Positions 44,331 through 51,657 of a stretch of DNA of 64,000 nucleotides are shown here, piece by piece. Source of the DNA: Desulfotomaculum nigrificans DSM 574 (GTDB lineage Bacteria; Bacillota; Desulfotomaculia; Desulfotomaculales; Desulfotomaculaceae); NCBI RefSeq assembly GCF_000189755.2, contig NZ_KI912183.1, positions 1,118,257 through 1,182,256 on the forward strand, given 5' to 3'. Position numbers and translations under genes: made by a program. Below the pieces are notes generated by a model. The model had not been told where the DNA came from, made no database searches, and saw only the letters and a program-made list of their open reading frames with translations. Each line of letters opens with the position of its first letter. The first letter of the stretch is position 1.

Positions 44331-44690
44331 CTAACGCCCGTGCGGGCCCACATTGGGAAATTTAGCCTCAGTCAGCTGACCAAGTTTAAACTTTTCCACC
44401 ATTTCTGAAACTTTACCCGTTGCTCCGGTGTACATGACAATACCGGCGGCGGCCAGAGCTGAAAAGGCATTCGGACCTACGTTGCCGGTAATCACCGCAT
44501 CCACCTGTTGATCATTAAGCAATTTAGCTGTGGCAATACCGGCAGATCCTTGGGAAAAACGTCCGGTGTTTTCAATAACTGATTGCTCACCTGTAGCCAT
44601 GTTATATACAATAAAGTATTCACATCTACCCAGGCGAGGATTGACTTCACTGTCCAGGGTTTTTCCAGAAGCAGAAATTGCTACTTTCAT
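44331..44690 (-). CDS. NifX-like DIMCo (dinitrogenase iron-molybdenum cofactor) protein
   Basis: 119 residues, single DIMCo domain (MKVAISASGKTLDSEVNPRLGRCEYFIVY...AVITGNVGPNAFSALAAAGI). Family members bind Fe-Mo or Mo-Cu-S clusters. ATG follows AAAGGAGGGG. No nif structural genes are present, so nitrogen fixation is not implied; the context is an ORP-like set. Confidence 0.9.
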   Translation of the reverse strand: MKVAISASGKTLDSEVNPRLGRCEYFIVYNMATGEQSVIENTGRFSQGSAGIATAKLLNDQQVDAVITGNVGPNAFSALAAAGIVMYTGATGKVSEMVEKFKLGQLTEAKFPNVGPHGR

Positions 44691-44868
44691 ATAGACCCCT
44701 CCTTTTGTTTTTAAAGGAACACACCCCCCTCAACAAAACACTCACACGACCCGAACGTCTCTGCTGGCGATTCAAAGCTCCTCTTTGCCAGCACCACCAG
44801 TCCCTTTGGCCTCTCCCCATTGTTGTCATGGATGGATTGCTACAGAAAGGGGATCTATTTTTCCACAT
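44647..44868 (-). CDS. Candidate small Arg/Trp-rich protein (73 aa)
   Basis: The frame starts ATG behind CAAGGAGGGG at 6 nt, about 20 bases after the mrp stop, so initiation is likely. The product (MWKNRSPFCSNPSMTTMGRG...) is rich in Arg, Trp and Cys and overlaps the NifX gene by 44 bp. Small Gly/Met-rich DUF5320 proteins occupy this spot in related clusters, and this could be one that has frameshifted. Doubtful as a real protein. Confidence 0.3.
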   Translation of the reverse strand: MWKNRSPFCSNPSMTTMGRGQRDWWCWQRGALNRQQRRSGRVSVLLRGVCSFKNKRRGLYESSNFCFWKNPGQ

Positions 44869-44891
44869 CTGGCACCCCTCCTTGAATTAAC

Positions 44892-45734
44892 CTAGCTTAC
44901 CTGTGTATTTACCTTCATGAGTTTAGGAATATCCTCGAAGGCCTTGGTAGTAGTATCCTCTACCAGCCCAGTATCACAAAGACGGGTTAATTCTTGATCA
45001 ATAGGCAGCACCTCCAGTACCGGAAGTCCGTCCAAGGTATCTCCTTTTTGCAGAGCCTTACCAAAGATTTCAAATTTCTCCCCACACTTAGGGCAAGTGG
45101 CATAGGCCATATTTTGTACAAAGCCCAATAAGTGAGCTTCCATAATGCCGGCCATGCGTACAGCCTTCTTAACCACCATCACGGCCAAATCCTGGGGTGA
45201 GGTTACCACTACAATTCCATCCACGGGAATTTGTTGCAGTACAGTTAAAGGAACATCCCCGGTGCCCGGCGGCATATCCAACAGTAAGTAGTCTAATTCG
45301 CCCCAGTTAACATCGGTCCAAAATTGTTGTACAGCACCAGAAATAATTGGCCCCCGCCAAATGACCGGTTCATCTTCTCTTTCCAGCAACAGGTTTAAAG
45401 ACATAATTGATATACCGGTGCGGCTTTGGGCCGGCAACAATAGTCCTCTGCTCTGGGGTACCCTCTTAACCCCAAACATTTTGGGTATGCTGGGCCCGGT
45501 AATATCGGCATCCAAAATTCCTACCTTATAACCCATTCTCTTAAGGTTTACTGCCATCAGAGCGGTTACGGAGGACTTACCTACACCGCCTTTTCCGCTC
45601 ATTACGGCAATGACGCGACCGATTTTGCTTTGGCCACCGGGATGCAGTTTGGGTGGAGGGCTGCATTTTTCCCCACCGCAGGTTCCCTCTTTCATCTCAC
45701 TACAACTGGAGCATTGACCATTTTCCTTACTCAT
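44892..45734 (-). CDS. Mrp/NBP35-type Fe-S cluster carrier ATPase
   Basis: 280 residues from ATG 45734 (GGGGGG at 7 nt; the frame is open 24 codons further). N-terminal cysteines (CSSCSEMKEGTCGGEKC) precede deviant Walker A MSGKGGVGKSSV. DADITGPSIPKMFG and LLDMPPGTGD are typical of Mrp/ApbC, and the C-terminal CPKCG is a further metal site. Mrp proteins carry [4Fe-4S] clusters to apoproteins. It follows the DUF134 gene in one transcription unit. Confidence 0.92.
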   Translation of the reverse strand: MSKENGQCSSCSEMKEGTCGGEKCSPPPKLHPGGQSKIGRVIAVMSGKGGVGKSSVTALMAVNLKRMGYKVGILDADITGPSIPKMFGVKRVPQSRGLLLPAQSRTGISIMSLNLLLEREDEPVIWRGPIISGAVQQFWTDVNWGELDYLLLDMPPGTGDVPLTVLQQIPVDGIVVVTSPQDLAVMVVKKAVRMAGIMEAHLLGFVQNMAYATCPKCGEKFEIFGKALQKGDTLDGLPVLEVLPIDQELTRLCDTGLVEDTTTKAFEDIPKLMKVNTQVS

Positions 45735-45766
45735 TCTCTTTCCCCCCAAGTTGGTATATTTTGATA

Positions 45767-46165
45767 TTAACACTCTTCCCAATCTGTAGATTGACAGAAG
45801 GGACATTTAGTATGGCGTCTGCAAAAGGTGCCCTGCCATTTGTGGCCGCATTTCTTACAGGTTAGATTAGATAATTTTACTTGGTAGTTTCCCCCCTCAA
45901 CCCTAATGGCCAGACCGTTAATTAAAGCCTCGGCAATCTTTTTCCTGGCCGCTACAATCATCCGGTGAAAGGTAGGCCGCGATACAGCCATCTTCTCAGC
46001 GCAAACCTCATGTTCTAAACCTTCCAGGTCACAAAGTCGGACAGCCTCCAATTCTTCCACGGTAAGGTTTACCTCGGACAACTGAGTCATGGGAATCCCC
46101 TGGGGTTTAAAATATGTAACTATAGGTAATCTCTCCACCCTGCGGCATTTAGGGGGTCTCGCCAT
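45767..46165 (-). CDS. DUF134 family DNA-binding protein with C-terminal zinc finger
   Basis: 132 residues from ATG 46165, giving the family start MARPPKCRRVERLP; an in-frame GTG lies three codons before. The middle holds an HTH (LTVEELEAVRLCDLEGLEHEVCAEKMAVSRPTFHRMIVAARKKIAEALI) like sigma region 4. The C-terminus has two CxxC pairs (CKKCGHKW, CPFC). DUF134 genes commonly head Mrp/NifX clusters, so it is likely the local regulator. Confidence 0.9.
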   Translation of the reverse strand: MARPPKCRRVERLPIVTYFKPQGIPMTQLSEVNLTVEELEAVRLCDLEGLEHEVCAEKMAVSRPTFHRMIVAARKKIAEALINGLAIRVEGGNYQVKLSNLTCKKCGHKWQGTFCRRHTKCPFCQSTDWEEC

Positions 46166-46240
46166 TGGCTCCACATCCTATCATTATTGACATCTGTTCA
46201 TAACCATCATATACCTATTATGAACTTTTGTCAATAAACC

Positions 46241-46278
46241 CAAATAAAAAACCGGCAGGATTATTCCTCCGGTTCATG
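46241..46278 (-). terminator. Terminator-like hairpin upstream of the DUF134 operon
   Basis: On the minus strand ACCGGAGGA...TCCTGCCGGT is followed by TTTTTTATTT. No minus-strand gene lies upstream for several kilobases, so it either insulates the operon or sits in its leader. Confidence 0.5.
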
Positions 46279-46424
46279 CTTCTGTATTTTATTCAGAAGG
46301 TGTATTTCATTATAAAAATCTCCCCTTGACAAAATACACTTAATTAAAAATATATTAGACAAAATAAAACATATTCCTTTATACTATAATTAAATAACTG
46401 ATCGGCAACAAGGAGGGGGTACGG

Positions 46425-46685
46425 ATGAAAGTTTTACTTTGGTACCTTTTGGCCGTCAACGTATTAACTTTCATCATGTTTAACCTGGACAAATGGTTTG
46501 CTACAACCGGAGGTTGGCGCATATCTGAGAGAACTTTAATCCTGTCCTGTCTCTTTGGTGGTGCTTTGGGCGGATATTTAGGCATGCGCTATGCCCATCA
46601 TAAAACCAGAAAAGCATTCTTTTCTCTGGGTGTTCCCGCCCTTGGAGTAATCCAATTGGTATTATTCTTCTGGATCTTGATCTGA
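46425..46685 (+). CDS. DUF1294 family small membrane protein
   Basis: 86 residues with three hydrophobic segments. The DUF1294 pattern is clear: NLDKWFATTGGWRISERTLILSCLFGGALGGYLGMRYAHHKTRK followed by a final helix. Function unknown. ATG has AAGGAGGGGG upstream and a strong terminator follows, so it is monocistronic. Confidence 0.88.
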   Translation: MKVLLWYLLAVNVLTFIMFNLDKWFATTGGWRISERTLILSCLFGGALGGYLGMRYAHHKTRKAFFSLGVPALGVIQLVLFFWILI

Positions 46686-46706
46686 TCCCGATTCAAATAT
46701 AATTCA

Positions 46707-46738
46707 CCTACTGCACAAAGGCAGTAGGTTTTTTGTTT
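46707..46738 (+). terminator. Terminator after the DUF1294 gene
   Basis: CCTACTGC-ACAAAG-GCAGTAGG followed by TTTTTTGTTT. Confidence 0.9.
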
Positions 46739-46789
46739 GGGCATTGACTTAATTAAGAAGGAATTTATAAAATGTCATCAAATATTATA

Positions 46790-46807
46790 TGGTATACCGG
46801 TATACCA
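46790..46807. promoter_or_regulatory. GntR operator candidate, site 1
   Basis: TGGTATACCGGTATACCA is a perfect 18-bp palindrome that ends 13 bp before the gntR start and overlaps its promoter/leader. A sister site lies after the gene. GntR/FadR-type sites commonly have a TGGTnnACCA shape. Confidence 0.8.
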
Positions 46808-46820
46808 AGGAGTGAACTAA

Positions 46821-47543
46821 ATGGTGGAAGATTTTAATTTACAGCCCCTGGAGTATGAAGCAAAACCACAGATAAGAGATAAGGTTTATGAACGATTACG
46901 GCAGGCCATTTTGACAGGAAAGCTGCAACCCGGCCACCGGCTGGTTGAGCGTAAACTGGCGGAACAGCTTGGTGTCAGCAGAACTCCGGTGCGGGAAGCA
47001 ATCCGCATGTTGGAATTAGAAGGGTTAGTGTCCCACCTGCCCCGGGTCGGGTCAGTGGTGGCTCAAGTTACTGACCTGGAGGTATTGGAAATATACCGTA
47101 TCAGGGCGGTACTGGAAGGTTTAGCTGCCCGTATGGCTGCCGAAAACATTAAACCGGACCAATTACAGCGACTAACTGAACTACTGGACAGCATTGACAA
47201 GTATGCTGACGAGACAAACTTGGATTTAGACCTATTGTCTATCATCCACCGGGAATTTAATGATGTTATCTACAAAGCTGCCCATAGTCCACGCCTTTAT
47301 GGCATGATCACTTCTCTAGTTGATTACATTGACAGATATACCAGGGTGGGTTACTGTCATCCGGGCCGGATTAAAGAGGCCACCAGAGAACACCATCAAT
47401 TGGTGGAAGCCATCAAACTACGAGACGGTGGCTTAGCGGAAAAGGTGGCCAGGGAACACATTGACAATTCCAGACGGGCCTATTTTAGCGAAGTAGCCCA
47501 AAAACTTAACTTTGTCGGCAATAATTTTGATCACCAGGACTAG
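46821..47543 (+). CDS. GntR-family regulator (FadR/FCD type)
   Basis: 240 residues. The winged HTH (KVYERLRQAILTGKLQPGHRLVERKLAEQLGVSRTPVREAIRMLELEGLV) is followed by an all-helical FCD ligand domain whose metal/ligand residues are present: D and H in LLSIIHREFNDVIYKAAHS, later EHHQLVEAI and AREHIDNSRR. It lies between two near-identical palindromes, implying autoregulation and control of the downstream transporter gene. Ligand unknown. Start ATG behind AAGGAG. Confidence 0.92.
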   Translation: MVEDFNLQPLEYEAKPQIRDKVYERLRQAILTGKLQPGHRLVERKLAEQLGVSRTPVREAIRMLELEGLVSHLPRVGSVVAQVTDLEVLEIYRIRAVLEGLAARMAAENIKPDQLQRLTELLDSIDKYADETNLDLDLLSIIHREFNDVIYKAAHSPRLYGMITSLVDYIDRYTRVGYCHPGRIKEATREHHQLVEAIKLRDGGLAEKVAREHIDNSRRAYFSEVAQKLNFVGNNFDHQD

Positions 47544-47545
47544 AT

Positions 47546-47562
47546 TGGTATACCGTATACCA
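47546..47562. promoter_or_regulatory. GntR operator candidate, site 2
   Basis: TGGTATAC-C-GTATACCA, palindromic with a single central base, lies 35 bp before the chrA-like start. It has the same arms as site 1 with the centre one base shorter. Confidence 0.78.
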
Positions 47563-47597
47563 CTATTTTAGATTAACTTAAAAAAGGAAGTGTATGT

Positions 47598-48221
47598 ATG
47601 GCTAACCAACATAATAAACCTATTGATCTAAAGACTCCTCAGGAGAAGAAAATGCAAACAGCGGCGGTAGCTGCAGTTGCCACTGTACCTTTTTATCTGG
47701 CTCTGTGGCAGCTCTTCGTGGCCTTTGGCCGGGCTAATATATTTGGTTTTGGCGGCGGGCCCAGTGTTATTCCTTTGATTCAACAAGAAGTGGTTGATAA
47801 TTTTAAATGGCTCAGCACGGAAGAATTTACGGATTCCCTGGCCATGGGCAACGCCCTGCCCGGCCCCATCGCCACCAAGATGGCCGCCTACGTAGGTTAT
47901 AAAATTGCCGGAATTTGGGGTGCCATCTCCGCCCTGGTTGGAACTGTGGTGCCAACGGCTGTGGCTATGGTGGCATTAGCCGGGTTATATTTTAAGTATA
48001 AGGATGCCCCACAAATGGTAGGCGCCTTAAAAGCAGTACGCCCGGTGGTGGTTGTCCTGTTAATTCAAACAGTGTGGGAAATGGGAGTCAAGTCCTTCCC
48101 TATTCCGGTCACCTGGATTATTGCCCTGGTGGCCATGGTGGCCCTGTTTCAGTTTAAAATCCACCCGATTATCCTGATTGTTGCTTCCATGCTGTTTGGA
48201 TTACTTTTCCTTTCTCGTTAG
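47598..48221 (+). CDS. ChrA-family (chromate transporter) membrane protein, single-domain
   Basis: 207 residues, one CHR domain. Signature blocks: FGRANIFGFGGGPSVIPLIQQEVV, ALPGPIATKMAAYVGYKIAG and VRPVVVVLLIQTVWEMG. Short CHR proteins usually occur as adjacent pairs facing opposite ways in the membrane; here only one is present. Known members export chromate or related oxyanions, but the natural substrate in this organism is not known. Controlled, by position, by the GntR regulator upstream. Confidence 0.88.
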   Translation: MANQHNKPIDLKTPQEKKMQTAAVAAVATVPFYLALWQLFVAFGRANIFGFGGGPSVIPLIQQEVVDNFKWLSTEEFTDSLAMGNALPGPIATKMAAYVGYKIAGIWGAISALVGTVVPTAVAMVALAGLYFKYKDAPQMVGALKAVRPVVVVLLIQTVWEMGVKSFPIPVTWIIALVAMVALFQFKIHPIILIVASMLFGLLFLSR

Positions 48222-48225
48222 CACA

Positions 48226-48254
48226 CAAAAAAGGGGCTAACAAACAGGTTAGCC
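48226..48254 (-). terminator. Minus-strand terminator
   Basis: On the minus strand GGCTAAC-CTGTTT-GTTAGCC followed by CCTTTTTTGTG. It could end transcripts coming from the spore hydrolase gene through the repeat element. Confidence 0.7.
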
Positions 48255-48282
48255 GCCTAAAGTTTGGTTTGCTCATCAAGTC

Positions 48283-48499
48283 GCAGGTACTTCTGTTATC
48301 CACCGTTCACCCCGATCTCCGCACCGAAGTCACTAGGACTCACTGCCGGGCAAAAACTGGTCACCCTCCACGCGCCGTCCTGGCGCGGTCGGGCTAACGC
48401 GCACTTCCTGTGCGCGTTTCCAGTTTTTTGCCCCCCGTTCGTCAAGTGCCTTGACTGTGCTCCGATAGGGGTTCACTCTTGGATAACAGAAGTTCCTGC
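48283..48499. repeat. 217-bp structured inverted-repeat element
   Basis: The ends are a 20-bp inverted repeat with one mismatch: GCAGG(T/A)ACTTCTGTTATCCA. Homology between the arms continues inward with mismatches to GGGCAAAAACTGG (48349-48360) and its complement (48420-48432). Two perfect GC-rich hairpins lie in the centre: CGCGCC-GTCCT-GGCGCG (48371-48387) and AACGCGCAC-TTCCT-GTGCGCGTT (48396-48418). No gene is present. It may be a MITE or a structured RNA. Confidence 0.75.
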
Positions 48500-48557
48500 C
48501 CACCTTTACGATTTTTAAGTGATATCCTGTGGGGTCGGCTGTTCTTTAAAAACAGTT

Positions 48558-49169
48558 TTACTTGGCAAATACGTGCCGACCGATTTGACCGGTTATCGGT
48601 CTGGACCACACCCACTTACTTTGAGCAGTTGCCGGGTTCCAGAAATACAGGGCACCGTTAGTGGGGTCCCAACCTTTAATGGCGTCCTCCGCCGCTTTAA
48701 TAGAATCGGCAGTTAACGGTCTTTGATACTGATTGTTCGTTACTGATTCAAAGGCGTTGTCCTGGCTAATCACCCCATACAAAGTATTAGGAAATTGCTT
48801 ACTTTGCATACGGTTAAGAATTACCGCACCAACGGCCACTTTTCCCAAATAAGGTTCATCATACGCTTCACCGTTAATAACCATGGCCAGCAGGTATACT
48901 TCATTGCGATTAAGATGACCGCGGGACACCTGATGTTCATTAACAGCCTGTGCTGCTTTTAGGTTTTTATTTTCCTCTTGAATTTTTTCAGTTGTTTGTA
49001 CCTTTCTATCCTGAGGCTGTTCCACATTAACCATCTGCCGGGTAATCGGCATCACGGACAATATCAACACAACCACGGCCAAACCGGCAGCAATAACTTT
49101 GCGGGTGAAGTGAGGTACTGAAATATTAATTTTTTGTTCTTTAACTAGTTTGATTATTTTTTTCAACAT
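48558..49169 (-). CDS. SleB/CwlJ-type cell wall hydrolase (Hydrolase_2)
   Basis: 203 residues from ATG 49169 (AAAGGAG at 8 nt; a GTG three codons upstream is less likely). An N-terminal membrane helix (KVIAAGLAVVVLILSVMPI) anchors a C-terminal domain typical of spore cortex lytic enzymes: LLAMVINGEAYDEPYLGKVAVGAVILNRMQS, with the catalytic Glu in NGEA, then FWNPATAQSKWVWSR. It may act in sporulation/germination or in vegetative wall turnover. Confidence 0.9.
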   Translation of the reverse strand: MLKKIIKLVKEQKINISVPHFTRKVIAAGLAVVVLILSVMPITRQMVNVEQPQDRKVQTTEKIQEENKNLKAAQAVNEHQVSRGHLNRNEVYLLAMVINGEAYDEPYLGKVAVGAVILNRMQSKQFPNTLYGVISQDNAFESVTNNQYQRPLTADSIKAAEDAIKGWDPTNGALYFWNPATAQSKWVWSRPITGQIGRHVFAK

Positions 49170-49192
49170 ACATTTCACTCCTTTCTAGTGAA

Positions 49193-49275
49193 GCTTGTAA
49201 GATACAAGCCTTACGTCGTCGGGAGGAAAGGCCGCAAAACCTTTAGCGCTAAATATCAGCGCGGTTAATAAACTA
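49193..49275 (-). other. Hairpin-rich leader of the hydrolase gene
   Basis: GCTTGTA-AGA-TACAAGC (49193-49209) and further stems around 49223-49265 lie directly upstream of the ribosome binding site. I compared it by eye with the c-di-AMP riboswitch that often precedes wall hydrolases and found no match. Unassigned. Confidence 0.3.
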
Positions 49276-49387
49276 TCATACACTTGATTGAAGTGTAAAC
49301 CCACAATTTTTGCCTGTGTTGCCAAATGAATATTTATTTCGGGGCCAGGATAACACTAACCTGGATGAAAAGTAGAGGAGGTTAACC

Positions 49388-49627
49388 ATGACAGACATTA
49401 GTATCAGCCTGGACCGGGTTACCAGCGGAGATGCACTGCAAAAGGTGGATCAGGCCATAGCTCAAATAGGCCCAGAGGATGAACTAACCATTAGCATGGA
49501 AGCTGCTGATGCCCACGATGCCGATCAAATCTTAGCCCTGTTAAGTCGTAACAATTTTGATTACCAACCCAGAGGCAGCCACAATGGTAAGAAATATTTA
49601 ATAACTGCCCGGAGAAGATCAGAATAG
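49388..49627 (+). CDS. Small alpha/beta protein, possibly TusA-like fold, unknown
   Basis: 79 residues starting ATG behind AGAGGAGG. The order strand-helix-strand-helix-strand (DELTISMEAADAHDADQILALLSRNNFDYQPRGSHNGKKYLITARR) resembles the second half of SirA/TusA sulfur carriers, but the Cys-Pro active site of that family is missing and there is no cysteine at all. No function is proposed. Convergent with the next gene, sharing a terminator. Confidence 0.65.
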   Translation: MTDISISLDRVTSGDALQKVDQAIAQIGPEDELTISMEAADAHDADQILALLSRNNFDYQPRGSHNGKKYLITARRRSE

Positions 49628-49677
49628 GCTTAATCAAAAAGGACGGTTATTCGCCGTCCTTTTTGATTAAGCCTATT
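49623..49677. terminator. Bidirectional terminator with 24-bp perfect stem
   Basis: Arms 49623-49646 and 49654-49677 (AATAGGCTTAATCAAAAAGG... and complement) are exact around a 7-base loop, with a T5 run in each strand. It includes both stop codons of the convergent genes. Confidence 0.85.
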
Positions 49678-49945
49678 GACAAATATGAAATGATTCTGGC
49701 TGGCTAAAATGTATGCTGTCCACCATTACTCCGTTAATATTTTTTAACTCGCGCTCCAACTGTTGATATTCTTCCCCGGTGGCTTCCATAGTCAGGGTTA
49801 TAATTCCCCTCTCCCGACTGGGGCTGGGTATGCCGTTGCGGCAAAGAATTTTATCACCATAGCGGGTTATAACCTGTTGCACCTCCGGAGCCTTGGAACC
49901 TCGCTCATCTACCATCAGGCCTACCACATAGATATCCTTTTGCAC
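49673..49945 (-). CDS. TM1266-type iron-only hydrogenase system regulator-like protein
   Basis: 90 residues with an ACT-like ferredoxin fold. DIYVVGLMVDERGSKAPEVQQVITRYGDKILCRNGIPSPSRERGIITLTMEATG matches the TM1266 family, whose hallmarks are the VGRMGIPY-like loop and RGI. These proteins are named for linkage to [FeFe]-hydrogenase genes and resemble the NikR ligand domain without a DNA-binding part. No hydrogenase is nearby; the Hdr operon lies on the same strand upstream. Confidence 0.82.
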   Translation of the reverse strand: MQKDIYVVGLMVDERGSKAPEVQQVITRYGDKILCRNGIPSPSRERGIITLTMEATGEEYQQLERELKNINGVMVDSIHFSQPESFHICQ

Positions 49946-50046
49946 CGATACTTACCTCCTTGTAGTTGCTATGCTTAATATGGCTCTGCTGCCGGTTTTT
50001 ATACAGAATTTAAGGCCACCTCAATATGAGATGGCCCCGCTATGTG

Positions 50047-51165
50047 CTAGTGTTTACCGGTATTTAATTCAGGAAATTCGTGTTCTTTATAGGTAGTTAA
50101 CGGTAAAGGTTCCTCCAGGTCGCGTCCGGGTTCGTACTCAAAACGTTCTTGAATCGGCAGGGTTAAAGCCTGGAACATTAAGCCAACCGGAATATCCATG
50201 GGACAAGCATTTTCACACTGACCACAACCTACGCAGGATAGGCCCATGTGGTTAACCCTGGTCAGGTGGAACAAGACAGTATCAGTGGGTAATTCAATGG
50301 CGCCTTTCCGCTTGGCATACTGCATATATTTTTCCCCGTTATGGTCAAAAATAGGACCGGCAGAAACGCATTCACGGCAGAAACAAATGGGGCATGCTTG
50401 GCGACAGTTTTGACACTTAATGCAAGTGGCCAAAACATCAGCCAGCTTATCCATACTGTCCACAGACTTTCTGAATTCAGATATCGCGGCAGCTTTAGCC
50501 TGCGCTCTCTCGTTAACTAGCTTTTCTAAAACCTTAACCCGGCTGTCCGGGGCACTGCCTTGCCCTAATCCGGTTACACCGGACAAGTCAAGGTCATCTT
50601 TGGCGTTAACCAGCAGGTTTCCGTTCATACCCAGCCAGCCAATCACAATATCGGTATTGGTTGGTTCGGGATAGGTACAAACTGTACAAGCCCGGCGCAA
50701 ACTTTCTCCAGTGGGGTTGCTGCCGTCAGCCGCTTGGCTGGCCCATGATTTAGCATCCACCTGGTCGGCTTTGACCATTTGGGCATAGTCTTTGGGAGCA
50801 AAGGTGCCAATGCAGTCTACACCAATAATAACCAGGTTATCCAGTTCCGCTTGTTTTAATTTAACCAATTCCACTAAAGCGCGGACTTCACAGGAACGTA
50901 GTACCACACCTACTTTTTCCGGTAAATCCCGAGATAAATTGGCCACCAGTCTGGCTGCATTAAGACCATTTACCGGTGCAAAGGGGTTGGCGGCACCCAG
51001 CATTTCCGGATCCGTTACCAAAGTGGGGACAAAGTTGGTTTTTGCCGTTACTTCCTGGGGTACCAGCACAGCGCTGATAACCCCGGAAGTCAATAATGAT
51101 TTTAAAAATCCCTGGGCCGCACCAACAATGTCGCCCCCGTTTGTTTTAATAGTATAACTTTTCAT
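50047..51165 (-). CDS. FrhB/FdhB-like flavin iron-sulfur subunit of the Hdr operon
   Basis: 372 residues. The middle part (GVVLRSCEVRALVELVKLKQAELDNLVIIGVDCIGTF) is the signature of the F420 hydrogenase/dehydrogenase beta family (FrhB), which binds FAD and clusters. Two C-terminal [4Fe-4S] motifs follow: CIKCQNCRQACPICFCREC and CVGCGQCENACPMD. In this organism type it could accept electrons from formate, NAD(P)H or ferredoxin. It is the last gene of the hdr operon, 18 bp after mvhD. Confidence 0.85.
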   Translation of the reverse strand: MKSYTIKTNGGDIVGAAQGFLKSLLTSGVISAVLVPQEVTAKTNFVPTLVTDPEMLGAANPFAPVNGLNAARLVANLSRDLPEKVGVVLRSCEVRALVELVKLKQAELDNLVIIGVDCIGTFAPKDYAQMVKADQVDAKSWASQAADGSNPTGESLRRACTVCTYPEPTNTDIVIGWLGMNGNLLVNAKDDLDLSGVTGLGQGSAPDSRVKVLEKLVNERAQAKAAAISEFRKSVDSMDKLADVLATCIKCQNCRQACPICFCRECVSAGPIFDHNGEKYMQYAKRKGAIELPTDTVLFHLTRVNHMGLSCVGCGQCENACPMDIPVGLMFQALTLPIQERFEYEPGRDLEEPLPLTTYKEHEFPELNTGKH

Positions 51166-51183
51166 GCCCTAACGCCTCCCACC

Positions 51184-51636
51184 TTAGATTTCCCAATTGC
51201 TGCGCAGCGGGTTTGGTCCCAACTCTTTCAGCTTGTTGGTCATTTCTTTAATTACTTCACCAAAGTATGCACCCTGGGAAGCACTGATGAAACGCAACCA
51301 TAGACGTTCCTCTGCTACGCCAAGTTGTTGGAGTACGTTTTTAGCCACGGCCACCTTACGACGGGCCTTGTAATTGCCACTACCATAGTGGCAGTCACCC
51401 TCGTGTCACCCACCCACCAGGACGGCATCGGCACCGTCCAGAATGGGTTTAATCATATAAAGGGGATCTACCGAACCGCTGCACATAACCCGGATAATCC
51501 GCACGTTAGGGGGATATTGAATACGGGATGTACCTGCTAAATCTGCACCAGTGTATGAACACCAGTTACAAAGCATAGCGATAATCTTGGGTTCAAATTC
51601 ACCTTGTGGTTGTACTTTTTCTTCCGGAACACTCAT
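51184..51636 (-). CDS. mvhD: MvhD-type [2Fe-2S] subunit, selenoprotein (in-frame UGA)
   Basis: 150 residues if TGA at 51406-51408 is read as selenocysteine (residue 77). The frame reads ADAVLVGG-U-HEGDCHYGSGNYKARRK; in other MvhD proteins this position is Cys in GCHxGDCHY, and Sec-containing MvhD is known in methanogens and sulfate reducers. Earlier cysteines CNWC and MCSG belong to the cluster site. The subunit passes electrons between HdrA and a hydrogenase or dehydrogenase. A bSECIS-like hairpin follows the UGA. ATG start with AAGGAGGG. Confidence 0.93.
51375..51393 (-). promoter_or_regulatory. bSECIS-like hairpin of mvhD
   Basis: TGCCACTA-TGG-TAGTGGCA, an 8-bp perfect stem whose loop carries G at position 2, starts 12 nt after the UGA (loop 20 nt away). 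Confidence 0.8.
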
Positions 51637-51657
51637 AAAATAACCCTCCTTTTCTCC

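Noticed and set aside
42082-44690. Nitrogen fixation cluster
   Set aside because: NifX-like domains occur without nifHDK, nifE, nifN or nifB; the setting matches ORP/Mrp clusters instead.
48283-48499. 6S RNA, SRP RNA or integron attC
   Set aside because: It lacks the SRP GGAAGGAAGCAGC-like tip and integron core sites, and the near-symmetrical 20-bp ends fit a repeat element better than a 6S-type bubble structure.
49190-49380. c-di-AMP (ydaO-type) riboswitch before the wall hydrolase
   Set aside because: Such RNAs often precede wall hydrolases, but the family's conserved core could not be found; only simple hairpins were seen.
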